Below, one piece after another: positions 7,466 through 15,979 of a stretch of DNA of 64,000 nt. A program made the translations under genes and the position numbers. The notes beneath the pieces were generated by a model. It was given only the letters and a program-made list of their open reading frames with translations, was not told the origin of the DNA and ran no database searches. The stretch covers positions 248,001 through 312,000 of the forward strand of contig NZ_JARXVE010000005.1 of assembly GCF_029893345.1 (NCBI RefSeq), read 5' to 3'. Positions within the stretch are counted from its first letter, which is position 1; each line of letters begins with the position of its first letter. Source of the stretch: Mycolicibacterium frederiksbergense. Lineage in GTDB: Bacteria > Actinomycetota > Actinomycetes > Mycobacteriales > Mycobacteriaceae.

Positions 7466-9094
7466 ATGACGAGCGTTACCGAGCCGTCCGCCGAGCACCA
7501 GGTGGACATCCACACCACTGCAGGCAAGCTGGCCGACCTGAAGAAGCGGACCGAGGAGACGCTCCATCCCGTCGGCGAAGCCGCCGTGGACAAGGTTCAC
7601 GCCAAGGGCAAGCTGACCGCCCGCGAGCGCATCCTCGCCCTGCTCGACGAGGGGTCGTTCGTCGAACTCGACGCGCTGGCCAAGCACCGCAGCACCAACT
7701 TCGGCCTGGAGAGCAACCGGCCGCTGGGCGACGGCGTGATCACCGGCTACGGCACCATCGACGGCCGCGACGTCTGCATCTTCAGCCAGGACGCCACGGT
7801 GTTCGGCGGCAGCCTCGGTGAGGTTTATGGCGAGAAGATCGTCAAGGTCCAGGAGCTGGCCATCAAGACCGGCCGCCCGCTGATCGGCATCAACGACGGC
7901 GCCGGCGCCCGCATCCAGGAGGGTGTGGTCTCCCTCGGCCTGTACAGCCGGATCTTCCACAACAACATCAAGGCCTCGGGTGTCATCCCGCAGATCTCGC
8001 TGATCATGGGTGCCGCGGCCGGTGGCCACGTCTACTCTCCCGCGCTGACCGACTTCATCGTCATGGTCGACCAGACCAGCCAGATGTTCATCACCGGCCC
8101 TGACGTCATCAAGACCGTCACCGGCGAGGACGTCACCATGGAGGAGCTGGGCGGCGCCCACACTCACATGGCCAAGTCCGGCACCGCGCACTACGTCGCC
8201 TCCGGCGAGCAGGACGCCTTCGAGTACGTTCGCGACCTGCTGAGCTACCTGCCCCCGAACAACTATGCCGAGCCGCCGCACTACCCGGTGGCCCCGGCGC
8301 AGGGGTCGATCGAAGAGACCCTGACCGATGAGGACATCGAGCTCGACACGCTGATCCCGGATTCGCCGAATCAGCCGTACGACATGCACGAGGTCATCAC
8401 CCGCATCCTCGACGACGACGAGTTCCTCGAGGTGCAGGCCGGGTATGCCGGCAACATTGTGGTCGGCTTCGGCCGGGTCGAGGGCCGTTCGGTCGGCATC
8501 GTGGCCAACCAGCCCACCCAGTTCGCCGGCTGCCTGGACATCAACGCCTCGGAGAAGGCCGCCCGGTTCATCCGGACCTGTGACTGCTTCAACATCCCGA
8601 TTGTCCTGCTGGTCGACGTTCCCGGCTTCCTGCCCGGCACCGACCAGGAGTACAACGGCATCATCCGTCGCGGCGCCAAGCTGCTCTACGCCTACGGTGA
8701 GGCCACCGTCGCCAAGGTCACCGTCATCACCCGTAAGTCTTACGGCGGCGCGTACTGCGTGATGGGTTCCAAGGACATGGGCGCCGATGTGGTGGTGGCC
8801 TGGCCGACGGCCCAGATCGCCGTGATGGGCGCCTCGGGCGCGGTGGGCTTCGTGTACCGCCAGCAGCTCAAGGACGCGGCCAAGAACGGCGAGGACGTGG
8901 ACGCCCTGCGTCTGGAGCTGCAGCAGACCTACGAGGACACGCTGGTCAACCCGTACATCGCGGCCGAGCGCGGATACGTCGACGCGGTCATCCCGCCGTC
9001 GCACACCCGCGGCTATGTGGCCAACGCGCTGCGGCTGCTGGAGCGCAAGATCATTCAGATGCCGCCGAAGAAGCACGGGAACATTCCGCTGTGA
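7466..9094 (+). CDS. accD5: propionyl-/acyl-CoA carboxylase beta (carboxyltransferase) subunit AccD5
   Basis: A 542-residue biotin-dependent carboxyltransferase, near identical over long stretches to mycobacterial AccD5. The N-terminal half has the acyl-CoA site with G-G-S-L-G-E-V-Y-G and G-A-G-A-R-I-Q-E-G; the C-terminal half has the carboxybiotin site with D-V-P-G-F-L-P-G-T and A-V-M-G-A-S-G-A-V. It transfers CO2 from biotin to propionyl-CoA (and acetyl-CoA), giving methylmalonyl-CoA for methyl-branched lipids. It works in a cytosolic complex with AccA3 and AccE5, both encoded nearby. Its last codons overlap accE5 by four bases (GTGA). Confidence 0.97.
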   Translation: MTSVTEPSAEHQVDIHTTAGKLADLKKRTEETLHPVGEAAVDKVHAKGKLTARERILALLDEGSFVELDALAKHRSTNFGLESNRPLGDGVITGYGTIDGRDVCIFSQDATVFGGSLGEVYGEKIVKVQELAIKTGRPLIGINDGAGARIQEGVVSLGLYSRIFHNNIKASGVIPQISLIMGAAAGGHVYSPALTDFIVMVDQTSQMFITGPDVIKTVTGEDVTMEELGGAHTHMAKSGTAHYVASGEQDAFEYVRDLLSYLPPNNYAEPPHYPVAPAQGSIEETLTDEDIELDTLIPDSPNQPYDMHEVITRILDDDEFLEVQAGYAGNIVVGFGRVEGRSVGIVANQPTQFAGCLDINASEKAARFIRTCDCFNIPIVLLVDVPGFLPGTDQEYNGIIRRGAKLLYAYGEATVAKVTVITRKSYGGAYCVMGSKDMGADVVVAWPTAQIAVMGASGAVGFVYRQQLKDAAKNGEDVDALRLELQQTYEDTLVNPYIAAERGYVDAVIPPSHTRGYVANALRLLERKIIQMPPKKHGNIPL

Positions 9095-9372
9095 GCGAGG
9101 GAACTGTGGCAGATCAGGTCGAGGCCGGCGCCGAGGAAGCTCAGGCTGAGCAGAAGGCAAACCACGAGGCACACATCAAGGTGCTGCGCGGCGAGCCGAC
9201 CGATGAGGAGATGGCCGCGCTGATGGCCGTCCTCGGCACCGCCGGCGGCGGCGCTCCCGGGCCCGTGGTGCGGGAACGCAACCTGTGGGGGCACCCGGTG
9301 GACAAGCTGCGCTACTCGATCTTCAGCTGGCAGCGCGTCACGCTGGTGGAGCGCACCCACATGCGGCGCTGA
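9091..9372 (+). CDS. accE5: acyl-CoA carboxylase epsilon subunit AccE5
   Basis: A 93-residue protein starting with GTG inside the accD5 stop (GTGA). The C-terminal half carries the AccE signature: H-I-K-V-L-R-G-E-P-T-D-E-E, then R-N-L-W-G-H-P and F-S-W-Q-R-V-T. The N-terminal 27 residues are acidic and alanine/glutamine-rich, probably disordered. AccE5 stabilises and stimulates the AccA3-AccD5 holoenzyme. Translational coupling to accD5 fits a fixed stoichiometry. Confidence 0.93.
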   Translation: MSEGTVADQVEAGAEEAQAEQKANHEAHIKVLRGEPTDEEMAALMAVLGTAGGGAPGPVVRERNLWGHPVDKLRYSIFSWQRVTLVERTHMRR

Positions 9373-9394
9373 TGAGCGCACAAGAACATCGCTT

Positions 9395-10078
9395 ATGACC
9401 CGGGTCGTCCTGGGCTCGGCATCGACAGGCCGGCTTGGCGTTCTGCGCCAGGCCGGCCTCGATCCGTTGGTGGCAGTCTCAGGCGTCGACGAGGACGCCG
9501 TCATCGCGTCGTTGGGCGATGCCCCGCCCGAGCGGGTGGTGAGCGGCCTGGCTGCCGCCAAGGCCGACGAGGTGCTCACTCGGCTGCCCGCGGCCGTCAC
9601 CGAAGACTGTGTCGTCATCGGCTGCGACTCCATGCTGTTTCTCGACGGCCAACTGTGCGGCAAGCCCGGGGACATCGATACCGCGCGGCAGCAATGGCAG
9701 ACCATGGCGGGCCGGACCGCACAGCTCTACACCGGCCATGCGGTACTTGCGGTCCGCGACGGCGCGGTCGTCCATCGCATCGTCGACACCGGAATCACCG
9801 CACTGCATTTCGGCTCACCCACCGAAACCGATTTGGATGCCTATCTGCATAGCGGCGAACCGCTAGGTGTGGCAGGCGGTTTCACACTTGACGGCCTGGG
9901 TGGCTGGTTCGTCGACGGCATCGAGGGCGACCCGTCCAATGTCATCGGGTTGAGCCTGCCGCTGCTGCGCCGGATGCTGTCCGGCGCCGGGCTTTCCGTC
10001 GCCGCGCTCTGGCAAGCCAATTCGCCAGACCCCGATGGTGACCAAACTGCAACCTTTTCGAATCGCGGCGCGCCGTAG
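9395..10078 (+). CDS. maf: Maf-family nucleotide pyrophosphatase
   Basis: A 227-residue Maf protein. The N-terminal G-S-A-S-T-G-R-L (phosphate-binding loop) and the central G-C-D-S-M-L-F-L-D-G-Q-L-C-G-K-P block are diagnostic. Maf proteins hydrolyse non-canonical or modified nucleoside triphosphates to monophosphates, a house-cleaning role. It sits 22 bases after accE5, as in other mycobacteria, probably in the same transcript. The last 20 residues after the core are variable. Confidence 0.9.
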   Translation: MTRVVLGSASTGRLGVLRQAGLDPLVAVSGVDEDAVIASLGDAPPERVVSGLAAAKADEVLTRLPAAVTEDCVVIGCDSMLFLDGQLCGKPGDIDTARQQWQTMAGRTAQLYTGHAVLAVRDGAVVHRIVDTGITALHFGSPTETDLDAYLHSGEPLGVAGGFTLDGLGGWFVDGIEGDPSNVIGLSLPLLRRMLSGAGLSVAALWQANSPDPDGDQTATFSNRGAP

Positions 10079-10121
10079 CCAAAGCCACCAGGTGCGCGAA
10101 CCGCGGGTCGACACTGGGCCG

Positions 10122-10349
10122 ATGCCAGTCGAAGAAACGATGTGGGATGTTCGCGTTGCACGCGACTTCGAACCGTACGACCTGGAGCGGCTGCGCGCCG
10201 CATTCGCCGACATCATCACCAAGCGCCTGGCCCCGGGCAAGCGATTGCTGCGGGTGGTGACCTGGTCTCAGAACGGCGGCTCACTGTTCCGCGCCAACAA
10301 CGGTGCCCGCCGATACGCCGTGGCCTACGAGGTGGTGTTCACCGCGTAA
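10122..10349 (+). CDS. small hypothetical protein
   Basis: A 75-residue frame between maf and sseA. It contains W-D-V-R-V-A-R-D-F-E-P-Y-D-L-E-R-L-R and W-S-Q-N-G-G-S-L-F-R, with a compact alpha/beta composition and no membrane segment. The ATG at 10122 is chosen over an in-frame ATG inside maf because it avoids a long overlap; its ribosome binding site is weak. I do not recognise the family. Its position in an otherwise co-directional operon supports it being a real gene. Confidence 0.5.
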   Translation: MPVEETMWDVRVARDFEPYDLERLRAAFADIITKRLAPGKRLLRVVTWSQNGGSLFRANNGARRYAVAYEVVFTA

Positions 10350-10383
10350 GCGCCGATACCCGGCCCGACGGTACGCTCTTGTT

Positions 10384-11280
10384 GTGCCGCTGCCTGCTGA
10401 TCCCAGCCCCACTCTTGCCGAGTACGCCCACCCGGAGCGCCTGGTCACTGCCGACTGGCTGGCCAGCAACCTGGGCCGGCCCGGTTTGGCCATCGTCGAG
10501 TCCGATGAGGACGTCCTGCTCTACGACACCGGCCATATCCCGGGCGCGGTCAAGGTCGACTGGCATCTCGACCTCAACGATCCCCACGTACGCGACTACA
10601 TCAACGGTGAGCAGTTCGCCGAGCTGATGGACCGCAAGGGGATCAGCCGTGACGACACCGTGGTCATCTACGGGGACAAGAGCAACTGGTGGGCCGCCTA
10701 CGCACTGTGGGTGTTCACCCTGTTCGGTCACCCCGATGTGCGGCTGCTCGATGGCGGCCGCGATCTGTGGGTCTCCCACGGCCGCGACACCACCCTCGAG
10801 GTGCCCTCCAAGCAGTCCAGCGGCTATCCGGTCGTCGAGCGCAACGACGCTCCGATCCGGGCCTACAAGGACGATGTGCTCGCCATCCTCGACAAGCAGC
10901 CGTTGATCGACGTCCGCTCGCCCCAGGAGTACACCGGCGAGCGCACCCACATGCCCGATTACCCGGAGGAGGGTGCGCTGCGCGGCGGCCACATCCCCAC
11001 CGCGAAGTCGATCCCCTGGGCCCAGGCGGCCAAGGACAGCGGCCAGTTCCGCAGTCGCGCCGAGCTCGAGGACCTCTACGGCTTCCTCACCCCCGAGGAC
11101 AAGACGGTGGTGTACTGCCGTATCGGCGAGCGGTCCAGCCACACCTGGTTCGTGCTGACCCACCTGCTCGGCCTGCCCGGCGTGCGCAACTACGACGGTT
11201 CGTGGACCGAGTGGGGCAATGCCGTGCGGGTTCCGGTGGCGGTCGGCCCAGATCCAGGCGAGGCCCCGGGTGCCGCATAG
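10384..11280 (+). CDS. sseA: thiosulfate/3-mercaptopyruvate sulfurtransferase SseA
   Basis: A 298-residue two-domain rhodanese. The N-terminal rhodanese repeat is inactive in type; the C-terminal repeat has L-I-D-V-R-S-P-Q-E-Y and the active loop C245-R-I-G-E-R-S. Cys245 should carry the persulfide. The GTG at 10384 gives a protein of the size usual for mycobacterial SseA; upstream in-frame starts lie inside the preceding gene. It is followed after four bases by a SufE-like gene, a conserved pair that suggests the persulfide sulfur is handed on. Confidence 0.92.
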   Translation: MPLPADPSPTLAEYAHPERLVTADWLASNLGRPGLAIVESDEDVLLYDTGHIPGAVKVDWHLDLNDPHVRDYINGEQFAELMDRKGISRDDTVVIYGDKSNWWAAYALWVFTLFGHPDVRLLDGGRDLWVSHGRDTTLEVPSKQSSGYPVVERNDAPIRAYKDDVLAILDKQPLIDVRSPQEYTGERTHMPDYPEEGALRGGHIPTAKSIPWAQAAKDSGQFRSRAELEDLYGFLTPEDKTVVYCRIGERSSHTWFVLTHLLGLPGVRNYDGSWTEWGNAVRVPVAVGPDPGEAPGAA

Positions 11281-11284
11281 TTCC

Positions 11285-11704
11285 ATGAGTTCCATGCCGG
11301 CTGCCCTGGAAGAGGTGGTCTCCGACTTCCACGAGGTGACCGGCCAGGACAAGCTGCAGCTGCTGTTGGAGTTCGCCAACGAGTTGCCGCCATTGCCGAG
11401 CCATCTCGAGGAGGCGGCGATGGAGCCCGTGCCGGAGTGTCAGTCCCCGCTGTTTCTGGACGTCGACGCGTCCGATCGCGGCAAGGTCAGGCTGTACTTC
11501 AGCGCTCCCCCGGAGGCCCCGACGACGCGGGGCTTCGCCGCCATCCTGGCCGCGGGCCTGGACGGTCAGCCCGCAGATGACATCCTGGCGGTGCCCGACG
11601 ACTTCTACACCGCCCTGGGGTTGGCCGCGTTGATCAGCCCGCTGCGGTTGCGCGGCATGTCGGCAATGCTGACCCGGATCAAACGGCGCCTGCGCGCGGC
11701 CTGA
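11285..11704 (+). CDS. SufE-family sulfur acceptor
   Basis: A 139-residue SufE-like protein. The conserved acceptor cysteine is C52 in V-P-E-C-Q-S-P-L-F, and the family segment G-F-A-A-I-L-A-A-G-L-D-G-Q follows. SufE proteins accept persulfide sulfur from a cysteine desulfurase or, here plausibly, from SseA, and pass it to biosynthetic partners. The ATG is four bases after the sseA stop, so the two are almost certainly co-translated. Confidence 0.88.
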   Translation: MSSMPAALEEVVSDFHEVTGQDKLQLLLEFANELPPLPSHLEEAAMEPVPECQSPLFLDVDASDRGKVRLYFSAPPEAPTTRGFAAILAAGLDGQPADDILAVPDDFYTALGLAALISPLRLRGMSAMLTRIKRRLRAA

Positions 11705-12042
11705 CGTGAGTTCCTCGGCCGCCCAGGTGATTTCAAGGGTCACGCTCATGAACGCGGCCTCGGCGCTACGGCCATCAACACGCCGACAACCAGAATGAAG
11801 ATCACTACGTGTACGAGGGCAATACGAACGCAACAGTATCGGCGTCGGCATCTTCATTCGGGTATGAGTTTTCCCAGGCCAAGGCTGCGACACCGGGCAG
11901 TTGTCGCGGCCGCCAAGGACTTCGGCGAGAACTTACCGACGAGTAACCGATACCGGCTCGGCGCGCCTCCAGGTGCGCCGCATAAACTGCCCGCGATAGA
12001 TTCTTAAAGACGTTTCTTAGAGAACACTGCCGAGGAGGCACC
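11705..12042 (+). promoter_or_regulatory. 338-bp accA3 upstream region with direct TTCTTA repeats
   Basis: I see no credible gene here. Close to accA3, TTCTTA occurs twice (12001-12006 and 12014-12019) within an imperfect inverted repeat ending at 12024; a similar TCTTAG pair lies before accD5. A palindromic TTACCGACGAGTAA sits near 11934-11947. GAGGAGG at 12032-12038 is the accA3 ribosome binding site. Confidence 0.4.
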
Positions 12043-13836
12043 GTGGCCAACCACGCCAGCTCAAAGATCTCCAAGGTGCTGGTCGCCAATCGCGGGGAGA
12101 TCGCGGTTCGGGTGATCCGCGCCGCAAAAGACGCCGGACTGGCCAGCGTGGCCGTGTATGCCGAGCCGGACGCCGATGCACCGCACGTGCGGCTCGCCGA
12201 TGAAGCCTTCGCGCTGGGCGGCCAGACCTCAGCCGAGTCCTACCTGGTCTTCGAGAAGATCCTGGACGCCGCCGCGAAGTCCGGCGCCAACGCCATCCAC
12301 CCCGGGTACGGCTTCCTCTCCGAGAACGCCGACTTCGCCCAGGCTGTGCTGGATGCCGGGCTGATCTGGATCGGCCCGAGCCCGCAGTCGATCCGCGACC
12401 TCGGCGACAAGGTCACCGCGCGCCACATCGCCGCGCGCGCCCAGGCACCGCTGGTGCCGGGCACCCCGGACCCGGTCAAGGACGCCGACGAGGTCGTCGC
12501 CTTCGCCAAGGAGTACGGCGTGCCGGTCGCGATCAAGGCCGCCTTCGGTGGCGGCGGTCGCGGCATGAAGGTGGCCCGCACCATCGAAGAGATCCCCGAA
12601 CTGTTCGAGTCGGCGACCCGTGAGGCCGTCGCCGCGTTCGGCCGTGGCGAGTGCTTCGTCGAGCGCTACCTGGACAAGCCGCGCCACGTCGAGGCCCAGG
12701 TGATCGCCGACCAGCACGGCAACGTCGTGGTCGCCGGTACCCGCGACTGCTCGCTGCAGCGTCGCTTCCAGAAGCTGGTGGAAGAGGCTCCGGCTCCATT
12801 TCTTACCGACGCGCAGCGCAAGGAGATCCACGAGTCCGCCAAGCGCATCTGCAAGGAGGCCGGGTACTACGGTGCCGGCACCGTTGAGTACCTGGTCGGC
12901 CAGGACGGCCTGATCTCCTTCCTGGAGGTCAACACCCGTCTGCAGGTCGAGCATCCGGTCACCGAGGAGACCGCGGGTATCGACCTGGTGCTGCAGCAGT
13001 TCAAGATCGCCAACGGCGAGGCCCTGGACATCACCGAGGACCCGACCCCGCGCGGCCACTCCTTCGAGTTCCGCATCAACGGTGAGGACGCCGGCCGCGG
13101 CTTCCTGCCCGCCCCCGGCCCGGTGTCGAAGTTCGTGGCTCCCACCGGCCCCGGTGTCCGGATGGATTCCGGTGTCGAGACCGGTTCGGTTATCGGCGGC
13201 CAGTTCGACTCGATGCTGGCCAAGCTGATCGTCACCGGCGCCACCCGCGACGAGGCCCTGGCCCGGAGTCGCCGAGCCCTCGCTGAATTCACAGTCGAAG
13301 GCCTCGCGACCGTCATCCCGTTCCACCGCGCCGTGGTCTCCGACCCCGCCTTCATCGGTGACGGCGAGAAGTTCGACGTGCACACCCGCTGGATCGAGAC
13401 CGAGTGGGACAACACCATCGAGCCGTTCACCGGTGGCGACCCGATCGAGGAAGAGGACACCGTTCCGCGGCAGACCGTGGTGGTCGAGGTCGGCGGCCGT
13501 CGCCTCGAGGTGTCGCTGCCCGGTGATCTGGCGCTCGGTGGTGGCGGCGGCGCTGCCGCCGGCGTCGTCCGCAAGAAGCCCAAGGCCCGCAAGCGCGGTG
13601 GCGGCGGCGGTCAGGCGGCGTCGGGCGATTCGGTGACCGCGCCGATGCAGGGCACCGTGGTCAAGGTCGCCGTCGAGGAAGGCCAGGAAGTGGCTGCCGG
13701 CGATCTGGTCGTGGTGCTGGAAGCCATGAAGATGGAGAATCCGGTCACCGCCCACAAGGACGGCGTCATCACCGGGCTCGCCGTCGAGGCCGGTGCCGCC
13801 ATCACCCAGGGCACCGTGATCGCCGAGATCAAGTAA
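12043..13836 (+). CDS. accA3: acyl-CoA carboxylase alpha subunit AccA3 (biotin carboxylase plus biotin carrier)
   Basis: A 597-residue protein. Residues 1-450 form a biotin carboxylase with an ATP-grasp glycine loop G-G-G-G-R-G-M-K, and with V-E-R-Y-L-D-K-P-R-H-V-E and E-V-N-T-R-L-Q-V-E-H-P-V-T-E. A glycine- and lysine-rich linker leads to a biotinyl domain with E560-A-M-K563-M-E-N; Lys563 is the biotin site. It is the shared alpha subunit for AccD4, AccD5 and AccD6 complexes in mycobacteria. The GTG start follows a strong GAGGAGG. A strong hairpin terminator follows the stop. Confidence 0.97.
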   Translation: MANHASSKISKVLVANRGEIAVRVIRAAKDAGLASVAVYAEPDADAPHVRLADEAFALGGQTSAESYLVFEKILDAAAKSGANAIHPGYGFLSENADFAQAVLDAGLIWIGPSPQSIRDLGDKVTARHIAARAQAPLVPGTPDPVKDADEVVAFAKEYGVPVAIKAAFGGGGRGMKVARTIEEIPELFESATREAVAAFGRGECFVERYLDKPRHVEAQVIADQHGNVVVAGTRDCSLQRRFQKLVEEAPAPFLTDAQRKEIHESAKRICKEAGYYGAGTVEYLVGQDGLISFLEVNTRLQVEHPVTEETAGIDLVLQQFKIANGEALDITEDPTPRGHSFEFRINGEDAGRGFLPAPGPVSKFVAPTGPGVRMDSGVETGSVIGGQFDSMLAKLIVTGATRDEALARSRRALAEFTVEGLATVIPFHRAVVSDPAFIGDGEKFDVHTRWIETEWDNTIEPFTGGDPIEEEDTVPRQTVVVEVGGRRLEVSLPGDLALGGGGGAAAGVVRKKPKARKRGGGGGQAASGDSVTAPMQGTVVKVAVEEGQEVAAGDLVVVLEAMKMENPVTAHKDGVITGLAVEAGAAITQGTVIAEIK

Positions 13837-13854
13837 CCAACCGCTGACATTGCT

Positions 13855-13891
13855 CTCAGGGCTGTGATCCCGACCGGATCACGGCCCTGAG
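13855..13891 (+). terminator. accA3 terminator hairpin
   Basis: CTCAGGGCTGTGATCC and GGATCACGGCCCTGAG form a 16-bp stem (one G-U pair) around the loop CGACC, 18 bases after the accA3 stop. The tail TGCATTCTC is only moderately U-rich, as is common in mycobacteria. Confidence 0.8.
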
Positions 13892-13915
13892 TGCATTCTC
13901 AAGGAGTGCGCGCCG

Positions 13916-14239
13916 ATGGAACCTATCGAGATCAACGCGGGCGCCTGGTACCTGCGTGCCCTGCGGGCCGACGAGCGGATGGACGACCGCCCCAGCCTGG
14001 CCGACCTCGGCGAGCTCGACCCCGGCTATGTGCATACCCGTGCGGCCCAATGGCAATCGGACTCGATGTACTCCTGGGCAGTGTGTGAGCCGACCACCGG
14101 CGAGCTTCTCGCCGAGGTGACGTTGGACCCAGAGACCGGACACATCGACACCCGCACCCGGGCCGGGTACGACGAGGCCGCCGCGACCGGCGCCGACGCG
14201 GTGCGTCGGTTCGCAGAGGCCATGCTGGATCGGCCGTAG
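13916..14239 (+). CDS. conserved small hypothetical protein
   Basis: A 107-residue acidic protein with W-Y-L-R-A-L-R-A-D-E-R-M-D-D-R-P near the N terminus and a beta-rich middle (Y-S-W-A-V-C-E-P-T-T-G-E-L-L-A-E-V-T-L). The pattern resembles the N-terminal strands of GNAT acetyltransferases but the acetyl-CoA loop is absent, so I do not assign that activity. AAGGAG lies ten bases before the ATG. It follows the accA3 terminator and converges on the nucleotidyltransferase gene. Confidence 0.6.
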   Translation: MEPIEINAGAWYLRALRADERMDDRPSLADLGELDPGYVHTRAAQWQSDSMYSWAVCEPTTGELLAEVTLDPETGHIDTRTRAGYDEAAATGADAVRRFAEAMLDRP

Positions 14240-14244
14240 TGAGG

Positions 14245-14808
14245 TCAGGGCTCGTCGATGTCGAGCCCGGTAGCCAGGTCACCGCACTCCACCGCGACGA
14301 CGTCGTCGCGGCCGCCGAGGAACGCCCGGGCACCCTCATCGCCGTGCAGCGATGCCAGCAGCGCGGGCCAGTGCCGACGCGCGATCAGCACGGGGTGGCC
14401 GCGACGCCCGTGAAAGACCGCCCGGGCCAGACCGGACGGTGGTGCCGCGGCGAGCACGCGGCGCACCACGTCGGCCCCGATGTCGGGGGTGTCGACGAGG
14501 TGCAGCACGACGGCATCGGCGTCCACGGCGGAGATGCCCGCCCGCAGTGAGGCCGCCAGCCCGTCTGCCCAGTCCGCAGCAATGACAGCCCGGGCGGGCG
14601 CAGGAACGTCGACGATGGCGGCGCCCAGAACCACCACGATGTCGTCACAGCCACCGTCGCACAGCGCCTGAACCGCGGTCCGCAGCCACTGCCCTTGTCC
14701 AGCAAGCACTTTCGGCATCCCGAATCGCGTTCCGGCACCGGCGGCCAGCACCACCGCTGCCACTGATCTACCCGCAACCGGCTCGCCGGCATCAACGTGC
14801 GCGGTCAC
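14245..14808 (-). CDS. MobA/MocA-like nucleotidyltransferase, coupled to sigF
   Basis: A 187-residue NTP-transferase fold protein. A-A-V-V-L-A-A-G-A-G-T-R-F-G-M-P-K-V is the nucleotide-binding loop and L-H-L-V-D-T-P-D-I holds the metal-binding aspartates. R-R-G-H-P-V-L-I-A-R fits molybdenum-cofactor cytidylyl/guanylyl transferases (MocA/MobA) and relatives. Its GTG start overlaps the sigF TGA by four bases (GTGA), so it is translated with sigF. Whether it modifies molybdopterin or another acceptor is unknown; the link to a stress sigma factor is unexplained. Confidence 0.75.
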   Translation of the reverse strand: MTAHVDAGEPVAGRSVAAVVLAAGAGTRFGMPKVLAGQGQWLRTAVQALCDGGCDDIVVVLGAAIVDVPAPARAVIAADWADGLAASLRAGISAVDADAVVLHLVDTPDIGADVVRRVLAAAPPSGLARAVFHGRRGHPVLIARRHWPALLASLHGDEGARAFLGGRDDVVAVECGDLATGLDIDEP

Positions 14809-15557
14809 TTCAACTGGTCCCGCAGCCGCGCCAACGATTTCGCAAGCAAACGCGACACATGCATCTGCGAGACACCGACCCGCTCGGCGATCTGGGTTTG
14901 GGTCTGCGATTCGAAGAACCGCAGCACCATCACCGTGCGTTCGCGCTCCGGTAACGCAGCCAACAATGGCCGCAGAGTCTCCCGATCTTCGATGCGTTCC
15001 AGAGCCGTATCGACGTCGCCGAGCAAGTCAACGATCGCTGGAGCTTCCTCGTCTCCGCCCCCGCCGCTGTCGATGGACAGTGTGTTGTAGGAGCTACCGG
15101 CGATCAGCCCCTCGACCACCTCGCCACGGTCGATGTCCAGTTCCTGGGCGAGTTCGGACGCGGTTGGTGCTCGGCCCAAGCGTTGCGAAAGTTCCGAAGT
15201 CGCCGTTCCTAACCGCAGGTGCAGTTCCTTGAGTCGCCGCGGCACCTTGACCGACCAGCTGTTGTCCCGGAAGTGTCGCCGCACCTCGCCCATAATCGTT
15301 GGGACAGCGAACGATACGAAATCCGAGCCGGCGTTCACATCAAACCGGTTGACGGCGTTGACCAGCCCGACCCGGGCGACTTGCACGAGATCCTCACGGG
15401 CTTCTCCCCGTCCTTCGAAACGACGGGCAATGTGGTCGGCCAACGGTAGGCATCGGCTGACGATCCGTTCGCGCTGATCCGCGTAGGCCGGCGCGTGTTC
15501 GTCCAGTCCACCGAGCACGCGGAACATGTCAGGGACGTCCGCATATTCCGAGGTCAC
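14805..15557 (-). CDS. sigF: alternative sigma factor SigF
   Basis: A 250-residue sigma-70 of the SigF/SigB class. Region 2 has R-C-L-P-L-A-D-H-I-A-R-R-F, D-L-V-Q-V-A-R-V-G-L and the -10 recognition helix. V-P-R-R-L-K-E-L-H marks region 3. Region 4 has L-P-E-R-E-R-T-V-M-V-L-R-F-F and the helix-turn-helix T-Q-T-Q-I-A-E-R-V-G-V-S-Q-M-H-V-S-R. The GTG start at 15557 overlaps the rsbW stop by four bases. SigF drives stationary-phase and stress genes and is held by RsbW; the window also encodes two candidate antagonists. Confidence 0.95.
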   Translation of the reverse strand: MTSEYADVPDMFRVLGGLDEHAPAYADQRERIVSRCLPLADHIARRFEGRGEAREDLVQVARVGLVNAVNRFDVNAGSDFVSFAVPTIMGEVRRHFRDNSWSVKVPRRLKELHLRLGTATSELSQRLGRAPTASELAQELDIDRGEVVEGLIAGSSYNTLSIDSGGGGDEEAPAIVDLLGDVDTALERIEDRETLRPLLAALPERERTVMVLRFFESQTQTQIAERVGVSQMHVSRLLAKSLARLRDQLK

Positions 15558-15979
15558 TGCAAAAGGCTCGCTCGCCTCGCTATCAGCGAGATACCGAAGA
15601 CCGCCCCCGCATCGGCCCCCTGGTCCCGAATAAAGGTACGCACCTCGTGCGCCAGTGACGTCAAGACGTGCCAACTGAAGCTGCCGGGCTCGACCACGCG
15701 TTCATCGCCGCAGGTGGTGGACGCGGTGATCACCACTTGATCGTCGCGTGGATCGATGACGACCACGAGCGTCGAATCCGGAAGCGACGAGCGAATCAAC
15801 GCCGTGCAGGCCTCGTCCACCGCCAGTCGCAGATCAGCGACCATGTCGAAATCAAGATCCTCGAAGGTGGCTACCGCACCGACCAATGTCCTAAGCACGG
15901 CAAGGTTTTCGACTCTGGCCGCGACCCGCAATTCGACCGACCGCGCACCTGCGTCCGGTGTGTTGTTGTCTTGGGCCAT
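15554..15979 (-). CDS. rsbW: anti-sigma-F factor RsbW (UsfX)
   Basis: A 141-residue GHKL-ATPase-fold anti-sigma factor. The N-box segment is L-R-L-A-V-D-E-A-C-T-A-L, with D-P-R-D-D-Q-V-V-I as the following strand. It binds SigF directly and may phosphorylate an antagonist. GGAGG lies five bases before the ATG, and the stop overlaps the sigF GTG, the standard coupled arrangement. No GTTT-N15-17-GGGTA box was found in the 120 bases upstream, so autoregulation through SigF is not evident here. Confidence 0.93.
   Translation of the reverse strand: MAQDNNTPDAGARSVELRVAARVENLAVLRTLVGAVATFEDLDFDMVADLRLAVDEACTALIRSSLPDSTLVVVIDPRDDQVVITASTTCGDERVVEPGSFSWHVLTSLAHEVRTFIRDQGADAGAVFGISLIARRASLLQ

Noticed and set aside
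7445..9172. Long minus-strand frame opposite accD5
   Set aside because: It mirrors a highly conserved carboxylase; the translation is a low-complexity D/G/V/L/H mix with no motif.
12229..13755. Minus-strand frame opposite accA3
   Set aside because: Same shadow effect; accA3 is certain and the antisense product has no recognisable domain.
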